Part shown: positions 36,037-44,762 of the stretch, one piece after another
Layout of the letters: each line of letters begins with the position of its first letter
Numbering within the stretch: the first letter of the stretch is position 1
Assembly (NCBI RefSeq): GCF_041154745.1
Contig: NZ_AP031573.1
Coordinates: 2,542,001-2,606,000, forward strand
Length of the DNA stretch: 64,000 nt
From: Flavobacterium sp. CFS9
GTDB lineage: Bacteria > Bacteroidota > Bacteroidia > Flavobacteriales > Flavobacteriaceae
Direction of reading: 5' to 3'
Position numbers and translations under genes: made by a program
The notes under the pieces: generated by a model
Seen by the model: only the letters and a program-made list of their open reading frames with translations
What the model was told of the DNA's origin: nothing
Databases searched by the model: none

Positions 36037-36094
36037 TTTTGTGAAAAAAAAAGAAACGTTGTTGAATTTTTAAGTTCAAAAATGTTTGAAAATA

Positions 36095-36133
36095 AAAAGA
36101 GAAAGTTTTGCGTTGTGAAACTTTCTCTTTTTT
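36095..36133 (+). terminator. Terminator of the double-glycine peptide gene
   Basis: AAAAAGAGAAAGTTT / AAACTTTCTCTTTTT with a 9-base loop and a long T-run, about 60 bases after the stop codon. Confidence 0.9.
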
Positions 36134-36509
36134 TTTGTTTTTATGATGTTTGAAGTGAGTGTTTGTTGTTTTGTTAGTAGTGTTTCTGGTGTTCCAAGTG
36201 TTGCGTGTGTTTGCCGAAAAAAGGGGAGGATGTGGCTGAAGTTTCTGAAATTTCATTTGTGATTTTCTTGATTTTTGGTCTTTATGTATGGATGTTATTA
36301 CGATAAGTGTTTGTTGAGAGGAAAAAAATACTGGAGTGTGTGAAGAAAAAAAACAAAAAATTTGTGCTTTGTTTGTTTTTGGGGTTAGTGATTGGTTTTG
36401 TGAGGTTTGTGAGAGGTTTTAGGATTGGAGAAAAGGGGTGAGAGTGCCAAGGGGGTGGTGTTATGATTTGTTAATTCTGAAATATTGACATTTTTGTTGA
36501 GAAAAAGCT
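36134..36509. other. Gene-free spacer between peptide gene and tRNA-Gln copy 2
   Basis: About 375 bases, strongly G/T-rich on the plus strand (GTGTTTGTTG-type runs). Frames open here run through the tRNA or the terminator and have tRNA-derived sequence, so none is credible. No hairpin or repeat stands out. Confidence 0.35.
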
Positions 36510-36539
36510 TGTGTAAACTAAAAAAAGTTTTAATTTTGC
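36510..36539 (+). promoter_or_regulatory. Promoter of tRNA-Gln copy 2
   Basis: TTG (36510-36512), 19-base spacer, TAATTTTG (36532-36539). Confidence 0.8.
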
Positions 36540-36558
36540 ACTCGCTTAATCGCACTGC

Positions 36559-36629
36559 TGGTCTATGGTGTAATGGTAACACTACGGTTTTTGGTGCCGT
36601 CTTTCTAGGTTCGAGTCCTAGTAGACCAA
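36559..36629 (+). tRNA. tRNA-Gln (anticodon TTG), copy 2
   Basis: Identical in sequence to the tRNA at 35548-35618. Followed by its own terminator. Confidence 0.95.
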
Positions 36630-36636
36630 CAATAAG

Positions 36637-36668
36637 AAGCCTCTCAATTGAGAGGCTTTTTTTTTGCG
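36637..36668. terminator. Terminator of tRNA-Gln copy 2, also facing the stress protein gene
   Basis: Perfect AAGCCTCTCAATTGAGAGGCTT inverted repeat and a T-run; A residues on the left let it serve the convergent minus-strand gene as well. Confidence 0.88.
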
Positions 36669-36679
36669 CTGTATTTTTT

Positions 36680-37504
36680 CTAAATTTTAAAAGTAAGTAT
36701 CGGTCTGATAGCATGATTGACTAATCCCTCGCTGATGCTGCCATTGAAAAAATGAGCAAAGCCGGTTCTTCCGTGTGTACACATTCCTATGATGTCGGCA
36801 TTGATGCTGTTGGAGAAGTTGATGATTCCTTTTTCGATGTTGGTGTCGTTGTAAATATGAGCAGAGTAATTGGTTAAGTTGAATTCGGTTGCGAAGGTGT
36901 CTATTGTTTTCTGCAATTCATGAGTTGGTTTAAAACTGTTTGGGGTGCAGATGGTGACTAGGTGTATTTTGGAATCAAAAACACTGGCGAGTTTTAGGAA
37001 TCTTTTGAAAGGTTCCTTGGTTTCTTCTGAGAAATCTGACGCAAAAACAATAGTAGAGGTGTTGAAATTTGTAGTGTCTTTTTTTATTACTAGAACTGGG
37101 ATTTCAGAATTTCGAACTACTTTTTCTGTATTTGATCCTATTAATAGTTCTTCCATGCCTGACGATCCGTGTGATCCCATTACGATCAAATCGATTTCGT
37201 ATTCTTTGCTTACCTGGGTGATGCCGTGAATGGGTTTGTCTATTTTTACAATTTCCGTAATCGAAATTCCGTCCAGATAGGGTCTTGAAGAAACCTGATC
37301 CAGCATCTCGTTGGCTTTTTTCATGAAAAGCATTGTTTCGGGAATGCTTGCGCCTCCTAAAATGGCATCGTTCATCTGGCTGGGTAATTCGAGCATGTGT
37401 AAAATGATGATCTCAGCATTGTTTTTCTTTGCAATTTGTGAGGCAACTTTTAAAGCGTCCTCTGCATGTTCGGAGAAGTCGGTAGGTACTAGGATTCTTT
37501 TCAT
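36680..37504 (-). CDS. Tandem-domain universal stress protein
   Basis: A 274-residue cytoplasmic protein with two UspA domains. Domain 1 (1-142) keeps the ATP-binding pattern VMGSHGSSGMEELLIGSNTEKVV with VPTDFSEHAEDAL at its start. Domain 2 (about 150-274) starts FASDFSEETKEPF and has MCTHGRTGFAHFFNGSISEGLVN, a looser version with Gly and Ser still present. Such proteins respond to stress or growth arrest. Single gene, own transcript. Confidence 0.93.
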   Translation of the reverse strand: MKRILVPTDFSEHAEDALKVASQIAKKNNAEIIILHMLELPSQMNDAILGGASIPETMLFMKKANEMLDQVSSRPYLDGISITEIVKIDKPIHGITQVSKEYEIDLIVMGSHGSSGMEELLIGSNTEKVVRNSEIPVLVIKKDTTNFNTSTIVFASDFSEETKEPFKRFLKLASVFDSKIHLVTICTPNSFKPTHELQKTIDTFATEFNLTNYSAHIYNDTNIEKGIINFSNSINADIIGMCTHGRTGFAHFFNGSISEGLVNHAIRPILTFKI

Positions 37505-37590
37505 GGTGTTTTAGGGCTTGAATAGTTAAAAAATCGATCGTTTTGATGCTTTTATAAAGATAAGAAATATTTTTAGGTTAATCTATTTAT

Positions 37591-37619
37591 TTTGATTTAT
37601 AAAAAAAACACTATATTTG
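37591..37619 (+). promoter_or_regulatory. Promoter of rimP-nusA-infB
   Basis: TTTG (37591-37594), 17-base spacer, TATATTTG (37612-37619). Confidence 0.75.
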
Positions 37620-37647
37620 CACCGTTATTTATTAAAATCTAAATAAT

Positions 37648-37673
37648 GAGGGGACTAAGTGTCCCCTCTTTTT
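37648..37673 (+). promoter_or_regulatory. Terminator-like hairpin in the rimP-nusA-infB leader
   Basis: GAGGGGAC / GTCCCCTC, eight perfect pairs with a 5-base loop, followed by TTTTTAT. It lies after the promoter and ends about 13 bases before the rimP ATG. It has terminator form but stands before the operon, not after it. Confidence 0.7.
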
Positions 37674-37681
37674 ATAAAATT

Positions 37682-38146
37682 ATGACATTTAAAGAAAAAG
37701 TAAACGGATTAATTACAGAAGCTCTTCTGGAGAAGCCATCGATCTTTTTGATTGATCTGGCTGTGTCAGACTCTTTTAAGATTAGTGTTGGTTTAGATGG
37801 TGATAATGGAGTGGCGCTGCAGGATTGTATTGATATAAGTCGTGCAATCGAGAATAATCTGGATCGTGAAGAACAGGATTTTTCGCTTGAAGTAGCATCT
37901 GTTGGAGTAGGGTCGCCTTTGAAAATGACAAGACAATACATTAAAAATATTGGTAGAACGTTGATTGTTACTACAAATACTGAAAAAATTGAGGCAGAAT
38001 TGGTGGAAGCTAACGATGTTTTTATAATTTTGTCTTGGAAAGCAAGAGAACCGAAAAAAGTAGGAAAAGGAAAAGAAACAGTTCAAAAAGAGCAACAAAT
38101 ACCTTATACAGAAATTAAAGAGGCAATTGTTACAGTAACATTTTAA
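37682..38146 (+). CDS. rimP: Ribosome maturation factor RimP
   Basis: A 154-residue RimP, needed for 30S subunit maturation. I chose ATG 37682 ([15 protein letters not shown]); an in-frame ATG 12 codons upstream lies inside the leader hairpin. Family signatures: [36 protein letters not shown] and [15 protein letters not shown]. First gene of the classical rimP-nusA-infB operon; nusA follows after 13 bases. Confidence 0.95.
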   Translation: MTFKEKVNGLITEALLEKPSIFLIDLAVSDSFKISVGLDGDNGVALQDCIDISRAIENNLDREEQDFSLEVASVGVGSPLKMTRQYIKNIGRTLIVTTNTEKIEAELVEANDVFIILSWKAREPKKVGKGKETVQKEQQIPYTEIKEAIVTVTF

Positions 38147-38159
38147 TTAAAGAATTCGC

Positions 38160-39413
38160 ATGGAAAATTTAGCATTAATCGATTCATTCTCAGAGTTTAA
38201 AGATAATAAACTTATTGATCGTGTAACGCTTATGGCAATTTTAGAGGACGTGTTTAGAAATGCATTAAAGAAAAAATACGGTTCTGATGATAACTTTGAC
38301 ATCATCATAAATCCTGATAAAGGAGATATGGAGATCTGGAGAAGAAGAGTAATTGTTGCTGATGAAGATCTGGATTTTGAAAATGAAGAGATTACTTTGA
38401 CGGAAGCAAGAATGATTGAAGCTGATTTTGAAATCGGTGAAGAGGTTTCTGAAGAGGTGAAATTGATTGATTTAGGAAGAAGAGCTATTTTGGCTTTGCG
38501 TCAAAACTTAATATCTAAAATTCACGAACACGATAATACCAATCTTTACAAGCAGTTTAAAGATATTATCGGTGATATTTATACTGCCGAAGTGCACCAT
38601 GTACGTCCAAGAGTTGTAATTTTGGTCGATGATGAAGGAAATGAGATTGTGCTTCCAAAAGAAAAACAAATTCCATCTGACTTTTTCCGTAAAGGAGATA
38701 ACGTTCGTGGAATTATTGAAAGCGTTGAATTAAAAGGGAACAAACCTCAAATTATTATGTCAAGAACTTCTGAGAAGTTTTTGGAGAAATTATTTGAACA
38801 GGAAATTCCTGAAGTATTCGACGGTTTGATTACAGTTAAAAATGTAGTACGTATTCCTGGAGAAAAAGCAAAAGTAGCGGTAGATTCTTATGATGACAGA
38901 ATTGACCCTGTTGGAGCTTGTGTGGGGATGAAAGGATCTCGTATTCATGGAATCGTTCGTGAATTAGGAAATGAGAATATTGATGTAATTAATTATACAA
39001 ACAATATTCAATTGTTTATTACAAGAGCTTTAAGCCCGGCAAAAGTTTCATCTATCAAAATTGACGAAGAAAACAAAAGAGCTGAAGTTTTCTTGAAATT
39101 AGAAGAAGTTTCTAAAGCAATTGGTAGAGGAGGTCACAATATTAAATTAGCAGGTCAGTTAACAGGTTACGAGTTAGACGTTATTCGTGAAGGAGATGTT
39201 GCAGGAGCAACAGCAGATGAAGATGACGTAGAATTAACAGAATTCTCAGATGAAATCGAAGGCTGGGTAATCGAAGAATTTGCTAAAATTGGTTTGGATA
39301 CAGCAAAAAGTATTCTGAAGCAGGAAGTAGAAGATTTAGTAAGAAGAACAGATTTAGAAGAGGAAACTATTCTTGATGTTATGAAAATACTAAAAGAAGA
39401 GTTTGACAGTTAG
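38160..39413 (+). CDS. nusA: Transcription factor NusA
   Basis: A 417-residue NusA: N-terminal polymerase-binding domain (1-125), S1 domain (about 135-200, DIYTAEVHHVRPRVVILVDDEGNEIVLPKEKQIP), KH1 and KH2 domains (VGACVGMKGSRIHGIVRELGNENIDVI, then AIGRGGHNIKLAGQLTGYELDVI). It modulates pausing, termination and antitermination. The C-terminal acidic repeats of E. coli NusA are absent, as usual outside proteobacteria. Confidence 0.98.
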   Translation: MENLALIDSFSEFKDNKLIDRVTLMAILEDVFRNALKKKYGSDDNFDIIINPDKGDMEIWRRRVIVADEDLDFENEEITLTEARMIEADFEIGEEVSEEVKLIDLGRRAILALRQNLISKIHEHDNTNLYKQFKDIIGDIYTAEVHHVRPRVVILVDDEGNEIVLPKEKQIPSDFFRKGDNVRGIIESVELKGNKPQIIMSRTSEKFLEKLFEQEIPEVFDGLITVKNVVRIPGEKAKVAVDSYDDRIDPVGACVGMKGSRIHGIVRELGNENIDVINYTNNIQLFITRALSPAKVSSIKIDEENKRAEVFLKLEEVSKAIGRGGHNIKLAGQLTGYELDVIREGDVAGATADEDDVELTEFSDEIEGWVIEEFAKIGLDTAKSILKQEVEDLVRRTDLEEETILDVMKILKEEFDS

Positions 39414-39461
39414 TTGTCTGCTCTAACAACACAACGAAAAAGGTAATAATAAAAAGGTTAT

Positions 39462-42341
39462 ATGTCTGAAGAGAGAGTAATAAGAATAAACAAGGTTTTA
39501 AGGGAATTAAATATTTCGTTAGAAAGAGCTGTTGATTATCTAAAAGATAAGGGAATTGCTATTGATGCAAATCCAAATGCAAAAATTTCTGATAGCGAAT
39601 TTAATATCCTACAAAGCCAATTTGCGGGCGATAAGGGGAATAAGGAAGCTTCTAAAGAAGTAGGAGAAGAGAAAAGAAAAGAGAAAGAAGCATTACGTGT
39701 TGAACGTGAGAAAGAAATTGAAGACAAACGCAGACAAGACGAAGAACGCCAAAAACAACAGGAAGTTATAAAAGCGAGAGCGGTTGTAACAGGGCCTGTT
39801 CAAGTAGGTAAAATTGATTTAAACCCGAAGAAACCTGCAGTTGTTTCTACTCCTTCTGAGGAACCGGCTAAAACCGAAGAGCCAAAAGCAGTTGTTACTC
39901 CAACTCAACCAGAAAAACCTGTTCAAAAAGAAATTGTACAGCCAGAGCCGGTAGTTGCTCCTGTAGTTTCTGAAGAGAAAAAGGTAGAAAACCCTATTAT
40001 TACAGAGAAAAAAGAAGTAAAAGCTGAGTCTTCAAAAGTAGCACAGGAACCGATTATTTCAACTGATCCTACAACTTCTGAAGAAACGATTACTACACAA
40101 TATCAAAAATTATCAGGAACTACTCTTACCGGGCAGACCATTGACTTGTCTCAATTCAATAAGCCTAAGAAAAAGAAGGAAGATCCAAAGATAACTCCTA
40201 ATAAACCGGGAGCTCCGGGAGCCGGAAATAACGCTAATAAAAACAAGCGAAAAAGAATCGCTCCTAAGCCGGGAACTCCGGGTGCGCCAAAACCTGTAAC
40301 AGGTAATGCGCCGGGAACTCCAAATCCTAATAAAATTACACCAAATACCGGTGGAGGAGGTTTTAATGCAAACAGAAGTGCAAGGCCAGGTTTTGTTAAA
40401 GGAAACCGTCCTGCAATTGTAGCAAAAGTAGAGCCAACTGAAGAGGAAGTAAAAAACCAAATTAGAGAGACTCTTGAAAAACTTCAGGGTAAAGGTGGAA
40501 AATCTAAAGCTGCTAAATACAGAAGAGATAAAAGAGAAACGCACCGTCAGAAATCGGATGATGAGCAAAGAGCACTTGACGAAGGAAGTAAAACCATTAA
40601 GGTTACGGAGTTTGTTACGGTAGGTGAAATTGCAATCATGATGGACGTGCCGATTACAAAAGTAATTGGAACCTGTATGTCTCTTGGTATCATGGTTACC
40701 ATGAACCAGCGTCTGGATGCTGAAACTTTAACAATCGTAGCGGATGAATTTGGTTACGAAGTGGAGTTTATCACTGTTGATATCGAAGAAGCAATCGAGG
40801 TTGTTGAGGATAAAGAAGAAGATTTAGTAACGAGAGCGCCAATTGTTACGGTAATGGGGCACGTTGACCACGGTAAGACATCTTTGCTGGATTATATCCG
40901 TAAAGAAAATGTTATCGCTGGGGAGTCGGGAGGTATTACACAACACATTGGAGCATATGGAGTAACTTTAGATAACGGACAGAAAATTGCATTTTTAGAT
41001 ACACCAGGTCACGAGGCGTTTACCGCGATGCGTGCACGTGGAGCTCAGGTTACTGATATTGCTATCATTGTAATTGCGGCGGATGATGATATCATGCCAC
41101 AAACAAAAGAGGCGATTAGTCACGCACAAGCGGCTAATGTGCCAATTATTTTCGCGATCAATAAAGTGGATAAGCCAAATGCTAATCCGGATAAAATTAA
41201 AGAAAGACTGGCAGGTATGAATTTACTTGTTGAGGACTGGGGAGGAAAAATTCAATCGCATGATATTTCTGCAAAAACAGGATTGGGTGTGAAAGAATTG
41301 TTGGAAAAAGTTTTATTAGAAGCGGAAATTTTAGATTTAAAAGCAAATCCAAATAAAGCTGCTCAGGGAACTGTTGTAGAGGCATTCCTTGATAAAGGAA
41401 AAGGATATGTGTCAACAATTTTGGTACAGCAAGGTACATTAAAAGTTGGGGATTATATGCTGGCTGGTAAACACCATGGAAAAGTTAAGGCAATGCATGA
41501 CGAACGTGGACATGTTGTTAAAGAAGCAGGTCCTTCAACTCCGGTATCTGTTTTAGGTCTTGACGGAGCTGCAACTGCGGGTGATAAGTTTAACGTTTTT
41601 GAAGACGAAAAAGAAGCGAAACAAATTGCTTCTAAGCGTTCTCAATTAATGCGTGAACAATCAGTACGTACACAACGTCACATTACACTTGATGAGATTG
41701 GACGTCGTATTGCTCTTGGTCAGTTTAAAGAATTGAACGTAATCCTTAAAGGAGACGTTGATGGATCTGTTGAAGCATTATCAGATTCGTTCTCTAAATT
41801 ATCTACAGAAGAAATTCAAATTAATATCATTCATAAAGGTGTTGGAGCAATTACGGAAACTGACGTTATGTTGGCTTCTGCTTCTGATGCGATTATTATC
41901 GGATTTAACGTTCGTCCTGCAGGAAATGCGAGACAGCTTGCGGATAAAGAAGAAATTGATATCCGTTACTACTCTATTATCTATGCTGCAATCGATGACT
42001 TAAAAGATGCAATGGAAGGAATGTTGGCTCCTGAGATGAAAGAAGAAATTTTAGGAACTGCTGAAATTCGTGAGATTTTCAAAATTTCTAAAGTGGGTTC
42101 AATCGCTGGTTGTATGGTGATGGATGGTAAGATTATGAGAACTTCTAAAATTAGAGTAATCAGAGACGGAGTAGTGGTGCATACAGGAGAACTTGTAGCA
42201 TTGAAACGTTTCAAAGATGATGTTAAAGAAGTTACTAAAGGATACGATTGTGGTATTCAGATCAAAGGTTACAATGATATCGAAGAAAGAGATGTTATTG
42301 AGGCTTACCACGAAGTAGCAATCAAAAAGAAATTGAAATAA
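39462..42341 (+). CDS. infB: Translation initiation factor IF-2
   Basis: A 959-residue IF-2. A long low-complexity N-terminal part (about 60-330: Lys/Glu-rich, then Pro/Gly/Asn-rich) precedes the G domain: G1 GHVDHGKTS, switch [19 protein letters not shown]. Domains II-IV follow, ending [22 protein letters not shown]. It positions initiator tRNA on the 30S subunit. Last gene of the operon, with a terminator 18 bases later. Confidence 0.98.
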   Translation: MSEERVIRINKVLRELNISLERAVDYLKDKGIAIDANPNAKISDSEFNILQSQFAGDKGNKEASKEVGEEKRKEKEALRVEREKEIEDKRRQDEERQKQQEVIKARAVVTGPVQVGKIDLNPKKPAVVSTPSEEPAKTEEPKAVVTPTQPEKPVQKEIVQPEPVVAPVVSEEKKVENPIITEKKEVKAESSKVAQEPIISTDPTTSEETITTQYQKLSGTTLTGQTIDLSQFNKPKKKKEDPKITPNKPGAPGAGNNANKNKRKRIAPKPGTPGAPKPVTGNAPGTPNPNKITPNTGGGGFNANRSARPGFVKGNRPAIVAKVEPTEEEVKNQIRETLEKLQGKGGKSKAAKYRRDKRETHRQKSDDEQRALDEGSKTIKVTEFVTVGEIAIMMDVPITKVIGTCMSLGIMVTMNQRLDAETLTIVADEFGYEVEFITVDIEEAIEVVEDKEEDLVTRAPIVTVMGHVDHGKTSLLDYIRKENVIAGESGGITQHIGAYGVTLDNGQKIAFLDTPGHEAFTAMRARGAQVTDIAIIVIAADDDIMPQTKEAISHAQAANVPIIFAINKVDKPNANPDKIKERLAGMNLLVEDWGGKIQSHDISAKTGLGVKELLEKVLLEAEILDLKANPNKAAQGTVVEAFLDKGKGYVSTILVQQGTLKVGDYMLAGKHHGKVKAMHDERGHVVKEAGPSTPVSVLGLDGAATAGDKFNVFEDEKEAKQIASKRSQLMREQSVRTQRHITLDEIGRRIALGQFKELNVILKGDVDGSVEALSDSFSKLSTEEIQINIIHKGVGAITETDVMLASASDAIIIGFNVRPAGNARQLADKEEIDIRYYSIIYAAIDDLKDAMEGMLAPEMKEEILGTAEIREIFKISKVGSIAGCMVMDGKIMRTSKIRVIRDGVVVHTGELVALKRFKDDVKEVTKGYDCGIQIKGYNDIEERDVIEAYHEVAIKKKLK

Positions 42342-42358
42342 TAGTCAATACTTATATC

Positions 42359-42390
42359 AAAAGTCCCAGCGAGAGTTGGGGCTTTTTTTT
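42359..42390 (+). terminator. Terminator of rimP-nusA-infB
   Basis: AAGTCCCAGC / GTTGGGGCTT with a GAGA loop and two G-U pairs, then eight T residues. Confidence 0.88.
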
Positions 42391-42469
42391 GTGGGAATAT
42401 TTGAACGAAGTTTGTAGTGTTTAAAAAATGAAGGTTGATTATTATTTTCGTTTATTTCAATTTTAATGC

Positions 42470-42477
42470 TATTTTTG
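42470..42477 (+). promoter_or_regulatory. -7 box for the DUF4920 gene
   Basis: TATTTTTG, 19 bases before ATG 42497. It decides the start: a TTG codon at 42479 would lie at or before the transcription start. Confidence 0.55.
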
Positions 42478-42496
42478 ATTGAAAAAAAAATTAATT

Positions 42497-43006
42497 ATGA
42501 GAAAATTTATATATGCAATCGTTCTTTTTGTGAGTTTTTCTTCAGCGTCTTTTTCGCAGGAAGCAGTTGAAAAAAGTGCTCCTCCGGCAGGAAATGCTAT
42601 AGTGGGAGATCATTATGGTGCTGATGTTTCGAAAATTTCAGAAAGCAAAGCGATCACGGTTGAGAAGTTGAAAAACGACTTAAAAACGACTAATAAAGCT
42701 GAAAATATATCGGTGAAAGGAGTGGTGACCGATGTTTGTCCGAAGAAAGGATGCTGGGTTACGGTTAAAACAGAGGATGGTTCTCCGTTTTTTGTAAAAA
42801 TGAAAGATTATGCTTTTTTTGTGCCAACGGCCTTAAAAGGTAAAAATGTTGTTTTGGAAGGTACAGCTGAGAAAAAAATTACCTCTGTCGATGAGTTGAA
42901 GCATTATGCAAAAGATGCTAAAAAATCGAAAGCTGAAATTGATGCGATAACCAAGCCGAAAGAAGAAATTCGATTTATGGCGGATGGAATTAAGGTGGTG
43001 AATTAA
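42497..43006 (+). CDS. Exported DUF4920 domain protein
   Basis: A 169-residue protein with a signal peptide (FIYAIVLFVSFSSASFSQ) and a DUF4920 domain. The family core VKGVVTDVCPKKGCWVTVKTEDGSPFFVKMKDYAFFVP is beta-rich and has a Cys pair (CPKKGC) that could bind a metal or form a disulfide. Probably periplasmic. Function not established. Single gene with its own promoter box and terminator. Confidence 0.85.
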   Translation: MRKFIYAIVLFVSFSSASFSQEAVEKSAPPAGNAIVGDHYGADVSKISESKAITVEKLKNDLKTTNKAENISVKGVVTDVCPKKGCWVTVKTEDGSPFFVKMKDYAFFVPTALKGKNVVLEGTAEKKITSVDELKHYAKDAKKSKAEIDAITKPKEEIRFMADGIKVVN

Positions 43007-43045
43007 ATGTATTTTTTGATCTGCTATTTATTGATATTGAATTTT

Positions 43046-43077
43046 AAAATCCTGACTAAAGTTGGGATTTTTTTTTG
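43046..43077 (+). terminator. Terminator of the DUF4920 gene
   Basis: AAAATCCTGAC / GTTGGGATTTT with a TAAA loop and T-run. Confidence 0.75.
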
Positions 43078-43260
43078 GAGTAAAACGAACTTGCTTTGAG
43101 TGAATAATTGCGGTAAGATGCTTGTGGAATTAAAATTAGTGCCTGGAACCAAGAAGCTGTTATTTGATTTTTCTTTTTTGAGTGAGGATAATTGATTTTC
43201 TTTGTAAGATTATTTTTCGTTTGTATAAGAAGGTGAAGTTTAAACAATTGCTCATTTTGT

Positions 43261-44053
43261 ATGAAACTAAAGATGTTTTATAGGATTGCTGAACTTTTTG
43301 GTAAAAGATTTAGTATTAGGGCTAGCGCTATACCTAAGTTTACAAATGTTGAAGAGCTCAGAGTAGTAATGCCTGGATTATTGGAAGGGTATCTTTCTGA
43401 TGAGGAAATGCCAAATAGCCTGGTGTTGTTAACTCCTCTGCACAAACCTGAATCGGAAGCTTTTGGATTCGATTTAGAGTATGTCAGAAAGATGTCAAAG
43501 TCTAAGGATCAGATTCGTTTTTTTGCAGGCCGTAAACGATGCAAATTTGTCTTTTCCTAACGCGGTGAAATCATTTGAACCTATTGTAGCGATTGATATT
43601 AGTGATTTGCTTACGCCAAAATTGTACCATTTGATGCGCCGGGTGATGACAGATGCAGGATTATCGACCTATACGGCCAAGAATTTTTATAATCGTGAGC
43701 GGCCCTTTATGGTGAACGGGAAAAAAGTCTGTACTCCCGATCAGGAAGAAATTTTGCGCAAAGTTGGGGCTTTCCCTTCTGGTCATGCTGCTGTAGGGTG
43801 GGCGTGGGCTCTGGTGTTAAGTGAGCTTTTTCCGGATAAGAAAGAGTTGATTCTTAAAGGTGGACATGATTTTGGTGAGAGCCGCGTTGTTTGTAATGTG
43901 CACTGGTATAGTGATGTGGTTAAAGGAAGAGAAATGGGAGAGGCTGTTGTGAGGTGTCTTTATAGTAATGCTGTTTTTAATGCGGATTTAAAGCTGGTTA
44001 AGGAAGAGATTATTCAGGTTTTAGATTCTAAAAAAAAGATAAATAATGTTTGA
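43261..44053 (+). pseudogene. Class A (PAP2-type) acid phosphatase, frameshifted
   Basis: The reading frame is split. 43261-43560 encodes the N-terminal part (EEMPNSLVLLTPLHKPESEAFGFDLEYVRKM), and the rest of the enzyme continues in another frame to 44053: KNFYNRERPFM, FPSGHAAVGWAW and GESRVVCNVHWYSD, the complete KxxxxxxRP - PSGH - SRxxxxxHxxSD active site. The break is at a run of seven T residues (43518-43524); removing one T joins the frames as QIRFLQAVNDANLSFPNAV, as in intact homologues, giving about 263 residues. No clear signal peptide, unlike secreted PhoN enzymes. This may be a true null allele, a slippage site or a sequencing error. Confidence 0.85.
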
Positions 44054-44097
44054 TGTGAGAGGGCGAATTTGCAGTTTTGTAATCAGGGATAAGTCAT

Positions 44098-44130
44098 AAA
44101 AAAAAGCAGCTTCATCGAAGCTGCTTTTTT
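44098..44130. terminator. Bidirectional terminator between phosphatase and SPOR genes
   Basis: AAAAAGCAGCTTC / GAAGCTGCTTTTTTT nearly perfect inverted repeat; A-run and T-run on opposite sides. Confidence 0.9.
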
Positions 44131-44153
44131 TCTGTACTGTTCTAAAACGGAGG

Positions 44154-44543
44154 TTACTTTCCGGGCTTCAGTAAAAATACACTTTTATATCTCTTTTTGA
44201 TATCTGCCAGATTTCTTTCGGCTTCTATTCGGGTTTTAAAATTCCCTACAATTACCTTATAGTTAGGTGTGTTGAAAATTATGGTTCCATCGATGTTGCT
44301 GTATTCTCTTTTGAAATCCGATAACGTTTTCTTTGCCTCTTCACTTTTGCCACTGAAGATTTGAATTTTATAGGTATCGTTTGTACTTATTGATGTGTTA
44401 ATTTTGCGTTTATCGTTCAATAATTGCTCAAATTTTGGATCCTGATTTAGTGTTAAATTTTGATCCTGAGCCTGAATGTTATAAGCTAAAGTGATCATTG
44501 TTAGTGTGAAGAAAACTCTTTTAGAAGGGGTTAAAATTCTCAT
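44154..44543 (-). CDS. Secreted SPOR domain protein
   Basis: A 129-residue protein: signal peptide (FFTLTMITLAYNIQAQ), short linker, and a C-terminal SPOR domain (about 57-129: TYKIQIFSGKSEEAKKTLSDF ... YKVIVGNFKTRIEAERNLADIKKRY). SPOR domains bind denuded peptidoglycan glycans, often at division sites. The ATG at 44543 is chosen because the -7 box at 44562-44569 covers the next upstream in-frame ATG. Confidence 0.9.
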   Translation of the reverse strand: MRILTPSKRVFFTLTMITLAYNIQAQDQNLTLNQDPKFEQLLNDKRKINTSISTNDTYKIQIFSGKSEEAKKTLSDFKREYSNIDGTIIFNTPNYKVIVGNFKTRIEAERNLADIKKRYKSVFLLKPGK

Positions 44544-44561
44544 AATGTGGTGGTTTTTGAG

Positions 44562-44569
44562 CAAAAATA
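44562..44569 (-). promoter_or_regulatory. -7 box for the SPOR gene
   Basis: The minus strand reads TATTTTTG, 18 bases before ATG 44543. Confidence 0.5.
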
Positions 44570-44645
44570 CTATTTAAAATTTGTATGCGAAAATTTGATA
44601 TTATTTAGAATTGATATAAATTGATATTTAAGACTATTTTAAGGT

Positions 44646-44675
44646 TTTGAGAATAACACATAAGTCGTATTTTTG
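44646..44675 (+). promoter_or_regulatory. Promoter of the act-cox respiratory operon
   Basis: TTTG (44646-44649), 18-base spacer, TATTTTTG (44668-44675). About 80 bases of leader precede actA. No other promoter is clear until the terminator at 56308, so the eight genes probably form one transcript. Confidence 0.8.
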
Positions 44676-44762
44676 TGCAAGTTTTAAAAGAAGGTATTAA
44701 TTTTTTGTTGATTTACTACAGAAAAAATCATACCAAAAATTAGTAGATAATTATTATACTAT

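Larger units (their letters stand above)
36510..36675 (+). repeat. Duplicated tRNA-Gln transcription unit, right copy
   Basis: Direct repeat of 35497-35663, including promoter, 20-base leader, tRNA, and terminator up to TGCGCTG. The terminator loop differs (AATT instead of ATTC). Confidence 0.85.

Noticed and set aside
35900..36256. Open frame on the minus strand, 118 codons
   Set aside because: It overlaps the double-glycine peptide gene and its terminator, and its Asn/Thr/His/Lys-rich translation reflects G/T-rich DNA read backwards.
36385..36724. Open frames on both strands through tRNA-Gln copy 2
   Set aside because: Their translations contain the typical artefact of a translated tRNA; the tRNA explains the sequence.
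37646..37681. Upstream ATG for rimP
   Set aside because: It lies inside the leader hairpin; the ATG at 37682 matches the family N-terminus.
42479..42496. TTG start for the DUF4920 gene
   Set aside because: It falls within or just after the -7 box, before any likely transcription start; ATG 42497 begins a proper signal peptide.
43481..44053. Treating the second half of the acid phosphatase as an independent gene
   Set aside because: Its first 15 codons are out-of-frame sequence of the upstream part; homology joins the two frames at the T-run.
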